Below are positions 15,082 through 22,542 of a stretch of DNA of 38,820 nucleotides, piece after piece. This DNA is from Ferrithrix thermotolerans DSM 19514. Lineage in GTDB: Bacteria > Actinomycetota > Acidimicrobiia > Acidimicrobiales > Ilumatobacteraceae. Under the pieces are notes generated by a model. It was given only the letters and a program-made list of their open reading frames with translations. It searched no databases and was not told the DNA's origin. The stretch lies in contig CAMASN010000028.1 of NCBI GenBank assembly GCA_945861025.1, positions 1 through 38,820 on the forward strand, in the 5' to 3' direction. Position 1 is the stretch's first letter, and each line of letters opens with the position of its first letter. A program made the position numbers and the translations under genes.

Positions 15082-15684
15082 GTGGCAGTGAGTGAAGTCA
15101 CCGCTCAGGCGTCCGCGGCAGACATGGTTCAGCGCTGCTCGTGGTCACTTGATGGTGCTGAAATGCAGCAGTATCACGACACCGTGTGGGGCGTTCCGCA
15201 GTTCGACTCGCGCATGTTGTTCGAGTTCCTCACGCTTGAGGGCGCGCAGGCTGGTCTGAGTTGGCGCACGATTTTGCTGAAGCGCGATGGCTATCGCAAT
15301 GCCTTCGAACAGTTCGATGTTCATAAGGTCGCCGCGTTCAACGACGACGACGTGGAGCGTCTGATGCTGGACGCATCCATCGTGCGTAACCGCGGCAAGA
15401 TCTCAAGCACCATCACGAACGCGCAGCTGTGGTGCGAGTTGCCCGACCCGGTGGGTCTGGTGTGGAGCTTCGTTGAGGGCCGACCGCAGCAAAACAACCT
15501 CACGGCCATGAGCGATATGCCGGCGTCTACTGCGGCGAGCGACCGAATGAGCAAAGAACTCAAGCGGCTTGGCTTTCGTTTTGTTGGCTCAACTATTTGT
15601 TACGCGTATATGCAGGCGTGCGGAATGGTGAACGATCATCTCGTCTTGTGTTTCCGTCATAGCGAGTGCGCCGCGTTAGGCTGA
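15082..15684 (+). CDS. tag: DNA-3-methyladenine glycosylase I
   Basis: 200 residues. It excises N3-methyladenine from alkylated DNA. The family pattern is complete: RCSW (C19, zinc ligand) and YHDTVWG near the N-terminus, FEFLTLEGAQAGLSW with the catalytic Glu, and the C-terminal DHLVLCFRHSEC (zinc-binding His and Cys). GTG 15082 is three bases after the ridA stop; a GTG six bases further on is equally possible. A repair enzyme embedded between ridA and metabolic genes is unusual. It is followed after five bases by a tiny membrane protein gene. Confidence 0.93.
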   Translation: MAVSEVTAQASAADMVQRCSWSLDGAEMQQYHDTVWGVPQFDSRMLFEFLTLEGAQAGLSWRTILLKRDGYRNAFEQFDVHKVAAFNDDDVERLMLDASIVRNRGKISSTITNAQLWCELPDPVGLVWSFVEGRPQQNNLTAMSDMPASTAASDRMSKELKRLGFRFVGSTICYAYMQACGMVNDHLVLCFRHSECAALG

Positions 15685-15689
15685 CCAAC

Positions 15690-15845
15690 GTGCCTGGAGC
15701 TATCGCCATTCTCATTTTGCTGCTCGTGCTTCCCGTAGTGGTGTGTATGTCGTTTGCCGCTGTCGCAGCGGTCTTGGGCCACCTGCTCTACAAAGACGGC
15801 GAAGTTCGCAACGCAGATAGTGAACTGCTCGATCTCAACGTCTAG
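15690..15845 (+). CDS. 51-residue single-span membrane protein
   Basis: A short gene in the gap between tag and the decarboxylase. GTG 15690 opens a frame with a hydrophobic span (residues 4-34, rich in Ile, Leu, Val and Ala) followed by a polar, acidic C-tail (LLYKDGEVRNADSELLDLNV). The TAG stop overlaps the next GTG start (TAGTG), so it is translationally coupled to the decarboxylase. No family recognised. The clean coding-like third-position bias, the membrane profile and the coupling argue that it is a real gene; it may be a regulator or anchor of a neighbouring enzyme, but nothing proves it. Confidence 0.6.
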   Translation: MPGAIAILILLLVLPVVVCMSFAAVAAVLGHLLYKDGEVRNADSELLDLNV

Positions 15846-17218
15846 TGCATCAGCACGACGCAGCGACCGAGGAACTCACTGAAGCCATCGTTCGCTACGC
15901 AGTTGCTCGCGTTCGACTTGATCCACCGTTAGATCATGCTGCCAGCGCAGCAGAGCTACTCGCCCACACGGGCAATACGGTCACCGAAGACGGCCTTGGC
16001 GGCCTCGAGGCCTTGAGGTTGTTTCGCGAGGTCCTCGCGCCGGCCACGATCAGCGTTGATCACCCGAAGTTCTTGTCGTTCGTGCCTGCCGCGCCTACCG
16101 AGGCGTCGATCTTGTTCGATCTTGTGGTTGGCGCCAGCAGTATCTACGCCGGCTCATGGATGGAAGGTGCTGGCGCCGTGTTCGCTGAGAACCAAGCGTT
16201 GCGCTGGCTGGCCGACCTTGCCGGCCTTCCCGACTCGGCGGGTGGTGTCTTTGTCAGCGGGGGAACCAATGGCAACTTGTCGGCACTGATTGCCGCTCGT
16301 CACCAATGGCGCCAGAAGTCGATGGGCAGCAATGATCGCGCCCGCGGCCTCATCATCACGTCGGGTGGCGCGCACTCGTCGATTGCGTCGGCGGCACGCG
16401 CTATGGATGCCGATGTGTTGGTCGTTGCCACACATGACCCCGCCCGCCTTGACGGCGCCTCGCTTGAGGTGTGTGTCAACACGATGAGTTATCACGATCG
16501 TTCGCGCGTCTTTGCAATTGTGGCCACGAGTGGCACCACGAACGCGGGCATCATCGACGATCTCGAAGGTGCCGGTCGTGTTGCCAACGAGATGGGCGCG
16601 TGGTTCCACGTAGATGGCGCCTACGGGGCAGCGGCGTTGTGCTCACCAACGCAACGCCCCAAGTTCGCTGGCATCGAACGATGCGACAGCTTCATTGTCG
16701 ATCCGCACAAGTGGCTGTTTGCGCCGTTCGATTGTTGTGCGTTGATCTATCGCGACCCTGCCGTGGCACGAGCCGCGCACACTCAGCACGCCGGCTATCT
16801 CGATGTTTTGCACGACGATGCTGCGGCCGATGTCGAGTGGAATCCCAGCGACTATGCCCATCATCTCAGCCGTCGAGCGCGTGGCTTGCCGTTTTGGTTC
16901 AGCCTTGCAACCCACGGTACGCGCCGTTACGCCGAGGCGATCGACCTCACCATGCAGCTCGCTGCCAAAGTGGCCGGGTTGATTCGTGAGGCATCACACG
17001 TAGAACTGTTGCTCGAGCCGGAGCTCTCGATTGTGTTGTTTCGCCGTCATGGCTGGGGTCCAGCCGACTATCAGGTGTGGAGCTCGCGCGAACTGATGAG
17101 CGGTCATGCGTTCGTCGTGCCCACCGTATGGCTGGGCGAGACCGTTCTCAGACTTTGTTTTGTGAATCCACTGACCACCATCAATGAAGTGAGTGACATC
17201 TTGGACTCGTTGCTGTGA
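15845..17218 (+). CDS. Group II PLP-dependent decarboxylase (aromatic-amino-acid/glutamate decarboxylase-like)
   Basis: 457 residues, PLP fold type I. Residues visible: FVSGGTNGNLSAL (phosphate-binding loop), H177 in GGAHSSI (ring stacking), VATSGTTNAGIIDDL, D257 in FHVDGAYG, and the Schiff-base Lys K289 in DPHKWLFAP. The N-terminal HPKFLSFVPAAPTEASIL block matches the DOPA/tyrosine/histidine decarboxylase group, so it probably decarboxylates an aromatic or similar amino acid; the substrate is not determined. The start GTG overlaps the stop of the membrane-protein gene, and the stop overlaps the next GTG. Located with RidA, a scavenger of PLP-enzyme by-products. Confidence 0.85.
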   Translation: MHQHDAATEELTEAIVRYAVARVRLDPPLDHAASAAELLAHTGNTVTEDGLGGLEALRLFREVLAPATISVDHPKFLSFVPAAPTEASILFDLVVGASSIYAGSWMEGAGAVFAENQALRWLADLAGLPDSAGGVFVSGGTNGNLSALIAARHQWRQKSMGSNDRARGLIITSGGAHSSIASAARAMDADVLVVATHDPARLDGASLEVCVNTMSYHDRSRVFAIVATSGTTNAGIIDDLEGAGRVANEMGAWFHVDGAYGAAALCSPTQRPKFAGIERCDSFIVDPHKWLFAPFDCCALIYRDPAVARAAHTQHAGYLDVLHDDAAADVEWNPSDYAHHLSRRARGLPFWFSLATHGTRRYAEAIDLTMQLAAKVAGLIREASHVELLLEPELSIVLFRRHGWGPADYQVWSSRELMSGHAFVVPTVWLGETVLRLCFVNPLTTINEVSDILDSLL

Positions 17219-18582
17219 ACGCCGATCTTGTGATCAACAACGCATTGCTCGTTGCCACCGTCGACGCGAACCGCCGTGAGCTACCGGGTGGTTGGGTCGC
17301 AATTCGCGATGGCATCATTGTTGGGGTGGGCTCGTCGTCAGACCCCTGCCCGCCGGCCGATCGGGTCATAGACGCAACCGATTGCTTGGTCACGCCGGGT
17401 CTCGTAAACACCCACCACCACCTGTATCAAAACCTCACTCGCGCCTACCCGCCGATGACCAAGGCGCCACTTTTTGGTTGGCTCAAAGAGCTGTATCCGC
17501 TGTGGGCTGGCATCGATGAGGAAGCCGTGTTCACGTCGGCGTGGGTTGGCCTCGCCGAACTCGCGCTTGGCGGGTGCACCACCTCGACCGACCATCTGTA
17601 TTTACACCCACGCGGTGCCGGCGACTTGCTTGCCGCAGAAATTGCCGCTGCGGTAGATCTCGGAATGCGCTTTCATCCCACTCGTGGCTCAATGTCATTG
17701 TCCGAGAAAGACGGTGGTCTGCCGCCCGACATCGTGGTGCAAGACGACGATGAAATCTTGGCCCAGAGCGAAGCGGCGGTGCTGCGTTTCCACGACCGCA
17801 GCCACGGCGCAATGGTGCGCGTGGCCTTGGCCCCGTGCTCACCGTTTAGCGTCACTGAGCAGTTGATGGTGCGATCTGCCGAGCTCGCTGAACGACTCGA
17901 TGTGCGGTTACACACCCACTTCGCCGAGAACTCCGAAGACGACGCGTTCTCATTGGCCACCTTTGGCTGTCGCCCAATGGAATACCTCGAGCGCACCGGT
18001 TGGTGTGGTCCGCGCACCTGGGTGGCCCATTGCGTGATGCCGAATCACGACGAGATTCATCGCCTCGGTGCGGCTGGGGTGAGCGCGGCCCACTGTCCGA
18101 GCAGCAACATGATTCTTTCGTCGGGCATTGCGCCCATTGTCGATCTGCGCGCCGCTGGGGTGCATGTTGGTCTGGGCGTTGATGGTTCGTCGTCGGCCGA
18201 CGCGGCCTCAATGTGGCTCGAGGCGCGCACCGCAATGCTGCTCGCCAAGTTGCGCGATGGCGCTCACGCGGGTCACGCCCGCATGGCGCTCGAGATTGCC
18301 ACCGAAGGCGGCGCCGGTTGCCTCGGCCGCATCGGCGAGATCGGCACGCTTGCAGTTGGTGCTGTTGGCGACGTAGCGGTGTGGTCGCTGACCGGCCCCG
18401 CGTTTGCGGGTGCCATCGCTGACCCCGTTGAGGCGTGGTTGCGCTGCGGGCCGGTGTCGGCACGACACACCATCGTTCATGGGCGCTCGATCGTGAGCAA
18501 CGGTTCGCTCGTGAGTCCGCATGTCGACGAACACCTTCGCACGCATCGTCGCATTGCTGCGAGAATTCAAAACGTTGGCTAG
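17215..18582 (+). CDS. 8-oxoguanine deaminase-like amidohydrolase
   Basis: 455 residues, amidohydrolase superfamily (ATZ/TRZ subgroup). Metal ligands: NTHHHLYQ (H67-H69), HTHFAE, AHCVM and the Asp in GVDGSSSAD. The segments APLFGWLKELYPLW, GGCTTSTDHLYLHP and RGSMSLSEKDGGLPPD match 8-oxoguanine deaminases, which convert 8-oxoguanine to urate; other ring deaminations such as hydroxyatrazine-type are alternatives. Likely cytosolic. The GTG overlaps the decarboxylase stop (GTGA). It ends the operon, which thus combines two nucleobase-damage enzymes, tag and this one. Confidence 0.85.
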   Translation: MNADLVINNALLVATVDANRRELPGGWVAIRDGIIVGVGSSSDPCPPADRVIDATDCLVTPGLVNTHHHLYQNLTRAYPPMTKAPLFGWLKELYPLWAGIDEEAVFTSAWVGLAELALGGCTTSTDHLYLHPRGAGDLLAAEIAAAVDLGMRFHPTRGSMSLSEKDGGLPPDIVVQDDDEILAQSEAAVLRFHDRSHGAMVRVALAPCSPFSVTEQLMVRSAELAERLDVRLHTHFAENSEDDAFSLATFGCRPMEYLERTGWCGPRTWVAHCVMPNHDEIHRLGAAGVSAAHCPSSNMILSSGIAPIVDLRAAGVHVGLGVDGSSSADAASMWLEARTAMLLAKLRDGAHAGHARMALEIATEGGAGCLGRIGEIGTLAVGAVGDVAVWSLTGPAFAGAIADPVEAWLRCGPVSARHTIVHGRSIVSNGSLVSPHVDEHLRTHRRIAARIQNVG

Positions 18583-18647
18583 TCAGTTGCCAAGGTCACT
18601 GTCGTTTCCACTCGGCCTCAACAGAGCTCGTGGCGTGCTACGCGGCG

Positions 18648-18956
18648 TCAGCAACCCATAGCGTAAGCCATAGCGGCACAAACCCGATACATGTCGGCAT
18701 CAGTAACCTCACCCACGAGAGCCGTCAGGTCTCGTTGGCGCACCGTGTGAATGCCGTCGCAGTTGATGACGCTCGTGCGGTCGAGTCCTGCTGAGCTCCA
18801 GTCGAAGTCGACCTCGGCGCCGATGCCTCGGATTGATGATGTGATCTCAGCAACGGTGACGAGCTCGCGAACGTCAATTACAGCATCCCTCGTCAGAACA
18901 AGTACCGGGCGGCCCTTTCCGGCAACCGTCGTTGTCCAGATCTCCGCACGCTTCAT
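18648..18956 (-). CDS. mazF: MazF/PemK-family toxin
   Basis: 102 residues with the PemK/MazF endoribonuclease pattern: RPVLVLTRDAVI near the N-terminus, VAEITSSIRGIGAEV, then SVINCDGIHTVRQRDL. MazF toxins cleave mRNA at short motifs in the cytosol. The usual GDIW start is replaced by RAEIWTT. Its ATG overlaps the antitoxin stop (ATGA), the classic toxin-antitoxin coupling order. The gene ends tail-to-tail with the deaminase gene, 65 bases away. Cleavage specificity is unknown. Confidence 0.85.
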   Translation of the reverse strand: MKRAEIWTTTVAGKGRPVLVLTRDAVIDVRELVTVAEITSSIRGIGAEVDFDWSSAGLDRTSVINCDGIHTVRQRDLTALVGEVTDADMYRVCAAMAYAMGC

Positions 18957-19165
18957 GCCTCGCTGGCTGCGCTTTCACCCCACGCCTCGAGGGGCGTCCA
19001 ATCGTCGGCGCTCTCTGGACGCTTGGCGTATTCCGCACGATCGTGCTGCTCTTTGGCGTGCCTGACAGCTGTCGCGATCCCGTCGCGCGCTGCGGCGGAG
19101 AGTGGTACGCCGTAACGCCGGGCTTCTTCGGCCAGTTCGTCGTCGATGGTAAATGTTGATCGCAT
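18953..19165 (-). CDS. MazE/VapB-like ribbon-helix-helix antitoxin
   Basis: 70 residues. The N-terminus MRSTFTIDDELAEEARRYGVP is a ribbon-helix-helix DNA-binding start; the C-terminal half is acidic and disordered, as expected for toxin wrapping. It neutralises the coupled MazF and probably autorepresses the pair. I chose ATG 19165 over the GTG three bases upstream because TAGCAT lies exactly six bases before the ATG. The 65 bases upstream, between the pair and glnR, hold no further gene. Confidence 0.8.
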   Translation of the reverse strand: MRSTFTIDDELAEEARRYGVPLSAAARDGIATAVRHAKEQHDRAEYAKRPESADDWTPLEAWGESAASEA

Positions 19166-19171
19166 CACATG

Positions 19172-19177
19172 ATGCTA
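19172..19177 (-). promoter_or_regulatory. -10 box of the toxin-antitoxin operon
   Basis: TAGCAT (minus strand) six bases before ATG 19165; leaderless antitoxin mRNA predicted. It overlaps the palindrome-like ATGCTAGCAT, a possible autorepressor site. Confidence 0.5.
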
Positions 19178-19230
19178 GCATCAGGAACCATCATCTCGAG
19201 TCTCATGGTCACCGCAAACTTGGCTGACGT

Positions 19231-19932
19231 TTAGCCCCAGCGGGTCTGGCCGAAGCGGTAGCCCACGCTGCGCACGGTCTGGATCAGGTTCTGGTGTTCT
19301 TCGCCGAGCTTGGCGCGCAGGCGGCGGATGTGCACGTCTACCGTGCGGGCGCCGCCGTAATACTCGTAACCCCACACTCGGCTCAGCAGCACTTCGCGGG
19401 TGAACACGCGGCCTGGGTTTTGGGCGAGGAACTTCAGCAGCTCGTATTCCATGTAGGTCAGGTCGAGCGGCTTGCCCTCGATCGCTGCTTGATAGGTCTC
19501 GACATTGAGCGCGAGCCCGCTGTACTCAACGAGGTCGGGCCGCATGTCGGCGCTCGCGCCGTTGCCGTTCTTGCGCAGCATGTGCCGTAGGCGAGCTTCG
19601 AGCTCTATGGGGTGAAAGGGGGTGAGGCAGAAGTCGTCGAATAGGTCGTCGCGCATGCTGAGGTCGGCCAGCTGGCCTCCGCTGAGCAACACCAACAACG
19701 GTGCCACGGGTATGTCGCGCTTGCGTAACGCGCGGCACAATGCCCACGCGGTTTCGGGGTCAGCATCGCAGGCGACCACGGCTCCGGCCCAGCCGCCGGA
19801 AGGCTCGTGGCGGGTGACATCGTCGGCGCCGGTAACGGCTTTCCACTTGTATCCACCGAGGTCGAGCGTGCGCACGAGATCGGTGGGCGGTGGGTCACCG
19901 AAGATGGCCAGTAGTTCGGCCGACTCGCTCAC
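19231..19932 (-). CDS. glnR: GlnR-type OmpR-family nitrogen regulator
   Basis: 233 residues: an atypical receiver domain (1-120) and a winged-helix domain (about 135-230) with LDLTYMEYELLKFLAQNPGR, VFTREVLLSRVWGY and GARTVDVHIRRLRAKLG, very close to mycobacterial/streptomycete GlnR. The receiver keeps an Asp (D56 or D58) but lacks the usual acidic pair and the conserved Lys before Pro (LTPFHP), so phosphorylation-dependent control is unlikely; an atypical receiver is known for GlnR. It controls ammonium assimilation genes. The GTG start overlaps the stop of glnA (GTGA), so the regulator is made with its targets. No partner kinase gene nearby. Confidence 0.9.
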   Translation of the reverse strand: MSESAELLAIFGDPPPTDLVRTLDLGGYKWKAVTGADDVTRHEPSGGWAGAVVACDADPETAWALCRALRKRDIPVAPLLVLLSGGQLADLSMRDDLFDDFCLTPFHPIELEARLRHMLRKNGNGASADMRPDLVEYSGLALNVETYQAAIEGKPLDLTYMEYELLKFLAQNPGRVFTREVLLSRVWGYEYYGGARTVDVHIRRLRAKLGEEHQNLIQTVRSVGYRFGQTRWG

Positions 19933-21266
19933 AGTGACCTCAGGTACCGATCGTGCTCAAAGGCGCTCACGTGCGCTTTGTAGGAGCGCCATTCGTTGCG
20001 TTTGTTGCGCAGGAACCACTCGAAGATGTGATCTCCAAGCGCTTCTTTGACGAGCTCGGAGGCCTCCATCACTTTCAGCGCATCGCCCAGAGAGGACGGA
20101 ATCTGGTCGATGCCCAGCGCGGTGAGCTGAGCGTCGTCGAGCTGGAACAAGTTGGCGTCGGCTTCGATCGGAAGCTCGTAGCTGTCGCGGATGCCGCGCA
20201 TGCCCGCTGCCAAAATCACGCTGAACGCAAGATAGGGGTTACATGCCGGATCGGGTGAGCGGTACTCGATGCGTGTGGCCATCGGGTTGCCCTTCTTCGG
20301 AATGGGTACCCGGATCAGACCGCTACGGTTGTTGCGTGCCCAACTGATGTGCACCGGGGCTTCGAAGCCCGGCACGAGCCGTTTGTAGCTATTGACCGTT
20401 TGGTTGGTGACCGCAGTGATCTCGGCGGCGTGCCGCAGCAGGCCAGCCATGAAGTGCTTGGCAATCGGCGACAGGTTGTAGGCGTCGTCGGGCGAATAGA
20501 AAGCGTTCTCTTCGCCGTTGAACAGCGACATGTGAACATGCATGCCAGAACCCTGCACTCCTTCGAGTGGCTTGGGCATGAACGACGCATGCACGCCTTG
20601 GCTCGCAGCTACTTCTTTCACCACGAGACGGAAGGTCATGATCGAGTCAGCCATGCTGAGCCCGTCGTTGTGGCGCAGGTCGATCTCGTGCTGGCTTGGC
20701 GCGTCTTCGTGGAAGCTGTACTCGACTGGAATGCCCATGGCTTCGAGCGTGCGAATGGTCTGCTTACGCATCGACCCCGAAATGTCGCTGGTGGTGAGAT
20801 CGAAGAAGCCGGCCTCGTCGAGTGGCTCAGGTGCTTGGCCGCGCTGCGGGGGAGCGAAGTAGAAGTACTCCATGTCGGGAGCAACGAAGAAGGTGAGGCC
20901 TAACGCCCGGGCTGCGGCAAGGTTGCGCTTGAGCACCTGACGTGGGTCGCCCTCAAACGGCGTGCCATCGAGATTGTGGATGTCGCAGAACACTCGCGCC
21001 TCAGGCGTTTTGGTGTCGCCCCACGGCAACACCTCGAAGGTGTTGGCATCAGGAATCGCGAGCACGTCGCTTTCTTGCACGCGACTGAAGCCGTCGATGG
21101 ACGAACCGTCGAAAGTCATGCCGTCCTCGAGAGCATTCTCGAGTTCGACCGGGCTGATCGCGAAACTTTTCAGGTTGCCCAACACGTCGGTGAACCACAG
21201 GCGCACCAAGCGGACGCCGCGTTCTTCGACAGTGTGCAGGACGTACTTGCGCTGCTCTTCGTTCAT
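19929..21266 (-). CDS. glnA: Glutamine synthetase type I
   Basis: 445 residues. It makes glutamine from glutamate, ammonia and ATP as a dodecamer. Clear segments: MTFDGSSIDGF, APDMEYFYFAPP (metal ligand Glu), EDAPSQHEIDLRH, GSGMHVHMSLF, SWARNNRSGLIRVP and RIEYRSPDPACNPYLAF. The length and the absence of a typical adenylylation Tyr loop (NLYDLP) point to the GSI-alpha kind, so it is probably not controlled by adenylyltransferase. A clear AGAGAGG ribosome binding site precedes the ATG. It lies downstream of glnII with a terminator hairpin in the 81-base gap, and overlaps glnR at its 3' end. Confidence 0.96.
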   Translation of the reverse strand: MNEEQRKYVLHTVEERGVRLVRLWFTDVLGNLKSFAISPVELENALEDGMTFDGSSIDGFSRVQESDVLAIPDANTFEVLPWGDTKTPEARVFCDIHNLDGTPFEGDPRQVLKRNLAAARALGLTFFVAPDMEYFYFAPPQRGQAPEPLDEAGFFDLTTSDISGSMRKQTIRTLEAMGIPVEYSFHEDAPSQHEIDLRHNDGLSMADSIMTFRLVVKEVAASQGVHASFMPKPLEGVQGSGMHVHMSLFNGEENAFYSPDDAYNLSPIAKHFMAGLLRHAAEITAVTNQTVNSYKRLVPGFEAPVHISWARNNRSGLIRVPIPKKGNPMATRIEYRSPDPACNPYLAFSVILAAGMRGIRDSYELPIEADANLFQLDDAQLTALGIDQIPSSLGDALKVMEASELVKEALGDHIFEWFLRNKRNEWRSYKAHVSAFEHDRYLRSL

Positions 21267-21282
21267 GGCTGAGCCTCTCTCG

Positions 21283-21323
21283 AAAAAGCGTCAGGGGCCG
21301 GACGTTCGGCCCGACCCCTGACG
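21283..21323 (-). terminator. Intrinsic terminator between glnII and glnA
   Basis: Arms 21315-21323 and 21289-21297 (9 bp, perfect) with a GC-rich interior, followed on the minus strand by a T5 run (21287-21283). It lies 25 bases after the glnII stop and would limit read-through into glnA-glnR. Confidence 0.8.
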
Positions 21324-21347
21324 ATACTGCTTACGTTTGGAACGGAA

Positions 21348-22352
21348 TCAGGCTGCGCCGCAGACCGTTTCTAGGATGAGCCGGGTGACCGTATATGGAT
21401 CGACGTTGGCGTTTGGACGACGATCTTCGGCGTAGCCCTTGCGCTCCTTGGCGACCTGCCATGGAATGCGCACCGATGCGCCACGGTTGCTGACGCCAAA
21501 GCTGAACTTGTTCCACGGGGCGGTCTCGTGCTTGCCAGTGAGGCGGCTCTCGATGTCGTGGCCGTAGTGCTTGACGTGAGCCTCGACGCGCTTGCTGAGT
21601 GCATGGCAGGCGTTCTCGATGGCTTTGTAATCCTCGCGCATTGCCTTGGTGCTGAAGTTGGTGTGGGCGCCTGCGCCGTTCCAGTCGCCAGCGGCTGGCT
21701 TGGCATCGAAGCTGATGACTACGTCGTAGTCCTCAGCGATGCGGTGCAACAGCCAACGGGCTACGTGCATGTGATCGCTCACGGTGAGTGCGTCGGCTGC
21801 GCCGATTTGGAACTCCCACTGGCCGGGCATCACTTCGGCATTGGTGCCTTCGATCATCAAGCCAGCATCGAGGCACGCCTGAGTGTGCTCTTCGATGATC
21901 TCGCGGCCCACAACACGTCCGGCGCCAACGCCGCAGTAGTACGGGCCCTGCGGGGCAGGGAAGCCGTTCGTTGGGAAGCCCAGTGGAGTGCCATCAAGCT
22001 TGAGCATGGTGTATTCCTGCTCAATGCCGTAGATCATCTCTTGCTTGGCGTACTTCTTCGCAGCCTTCTCGCAAGTGGCGCGGGTGTTGGTTGGGTGTGG
22101 CTTCATGTCGGCCGCCAACAGCACGTCGCACAGCACCAAGATGTTGGTACCGCCACGGATTGGGTCTGGACATGAGAACACTGGGCGTAACACGCAGTCG
22201 CTGCTCTCGCCGCCGGCCTGGTTGGTTGACGAACCGTCGAAGCCCCAGATTGGCGGGGTGGTGACAGAGTCATTGATGATCTTGGTCTTCGAACGGAGCA
22301 ATGGAGTTGGCTCAGTTCCGTCGATCCAGATGTATTCAGCTTGATAGGCCAC
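21348..22352 (-). CDS. glnII: Glutamine synthetase type II (eukaryotic type)
   Basis: 334 residues, typical of bacterial GSII. Visible: AEYIWIDGTEPTPLLRSKTK, PIWGFDGSSTNQA, YGIEQEYTML, GPYYCGVGAGRVVGREI, GQWEFQIGAADAL, GDWNGAGAHTNFST and SNRGASVRIP. GSII is induced under nitrogen limitation in streptomycetes and rhizobia. I start at GTG 22352: GGAAGGA lies seven bases upstream and the protein then begins VAYQAEYIW like its relatives; the frame stays open to 22475 without similarity. A candidate promoter and a direct-repeat operator lie upstream. Confidence 0.95.
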   Translation of the reverse strand: MAYQAEYIWIDGTEPTPLLRSKTKIINDSVTTPPIWGFDGSSTNQAGGESSDCVLRPVFSCPDPIRGGTNILVLCDVLLAADMKPHPTNTRATCEKAAKKYAKQEMIYGIEQEYTMLKLDGTPLGFPTNGFPAPQGPYYCGVGAGRVVGREIIEEHTQACLDAGLMIEGTNAEVMPGQWEFQIGAADALTVSDHMHVARWLLHRIAEDYDVVISFDAKPAAGDWNGAGAHTNFSTKAMREDYKAIENACHALSKRVEAHVKHYGHDIESRLTGKHETAPWNKFSFGVSNRGASVRIPWQVAKERKGYAEDRRPNANVDPYTVTRLILETVCGAA

Positions 22353-22373
22353 TGGTGGTCCTTCCGAAATGGA

Positions 22374-22379
22374 AATGTA
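22374..22379 (-). promoter_or_regulatory. Probable -10 box of glnII
   Basis: TACATT (minus strand), giving a short leader of about 15 bases that contains the GGAAGGA ribosome binding site. The sequence 17 bases upstream is a poor -35, which fits an activator-dependent promoter. Confidence 0.45.
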
Positions 22380-22429
22380 GAGGGCCCGGAGAGTGTGCCG
22401 GTCGAGGGTTTCAACCCCGTTGCCCGTTT

Positions 22430-22446
22430 GTGAACGCTGTGTGAAC
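22430..22446 (-). promoter_or_regulatory. Candidate GlnR (or PhoP) operator upstream of glnII
   Basis: Direct repeat GTTCAC-N5-GTTCAC on the minus strand, period 11 bases. It satisfies the AC-N9-AC core reported for GlnR boxes and also resembles the 11-base direct repeat units bound by actinobacterial PhoP, another OmpR-family regulator. It lies about 70 bases upstream of the predicted transcription start. Confidence 0.5.
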
Positions 22447-22527
22447 TCGCCCGGCTTCGTTGCCGCGCAGGTCACCTCACATTATCGAACGCAGGTCAAT
22501 GGCGGAAAGTCGTGAGAATCACGGTGG

Positions 22528-22533
22528 TATCGT
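22528..22533 (+). promoter_or_regulatory. Possible -10 box of the 22543 gene
   Basis: TATCGT nine bases before ATG 22543. Weaker case than others because of the longer spacing. Confidence 0.35.
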
Positions 22534-22542
22534 CAGCGCCAT

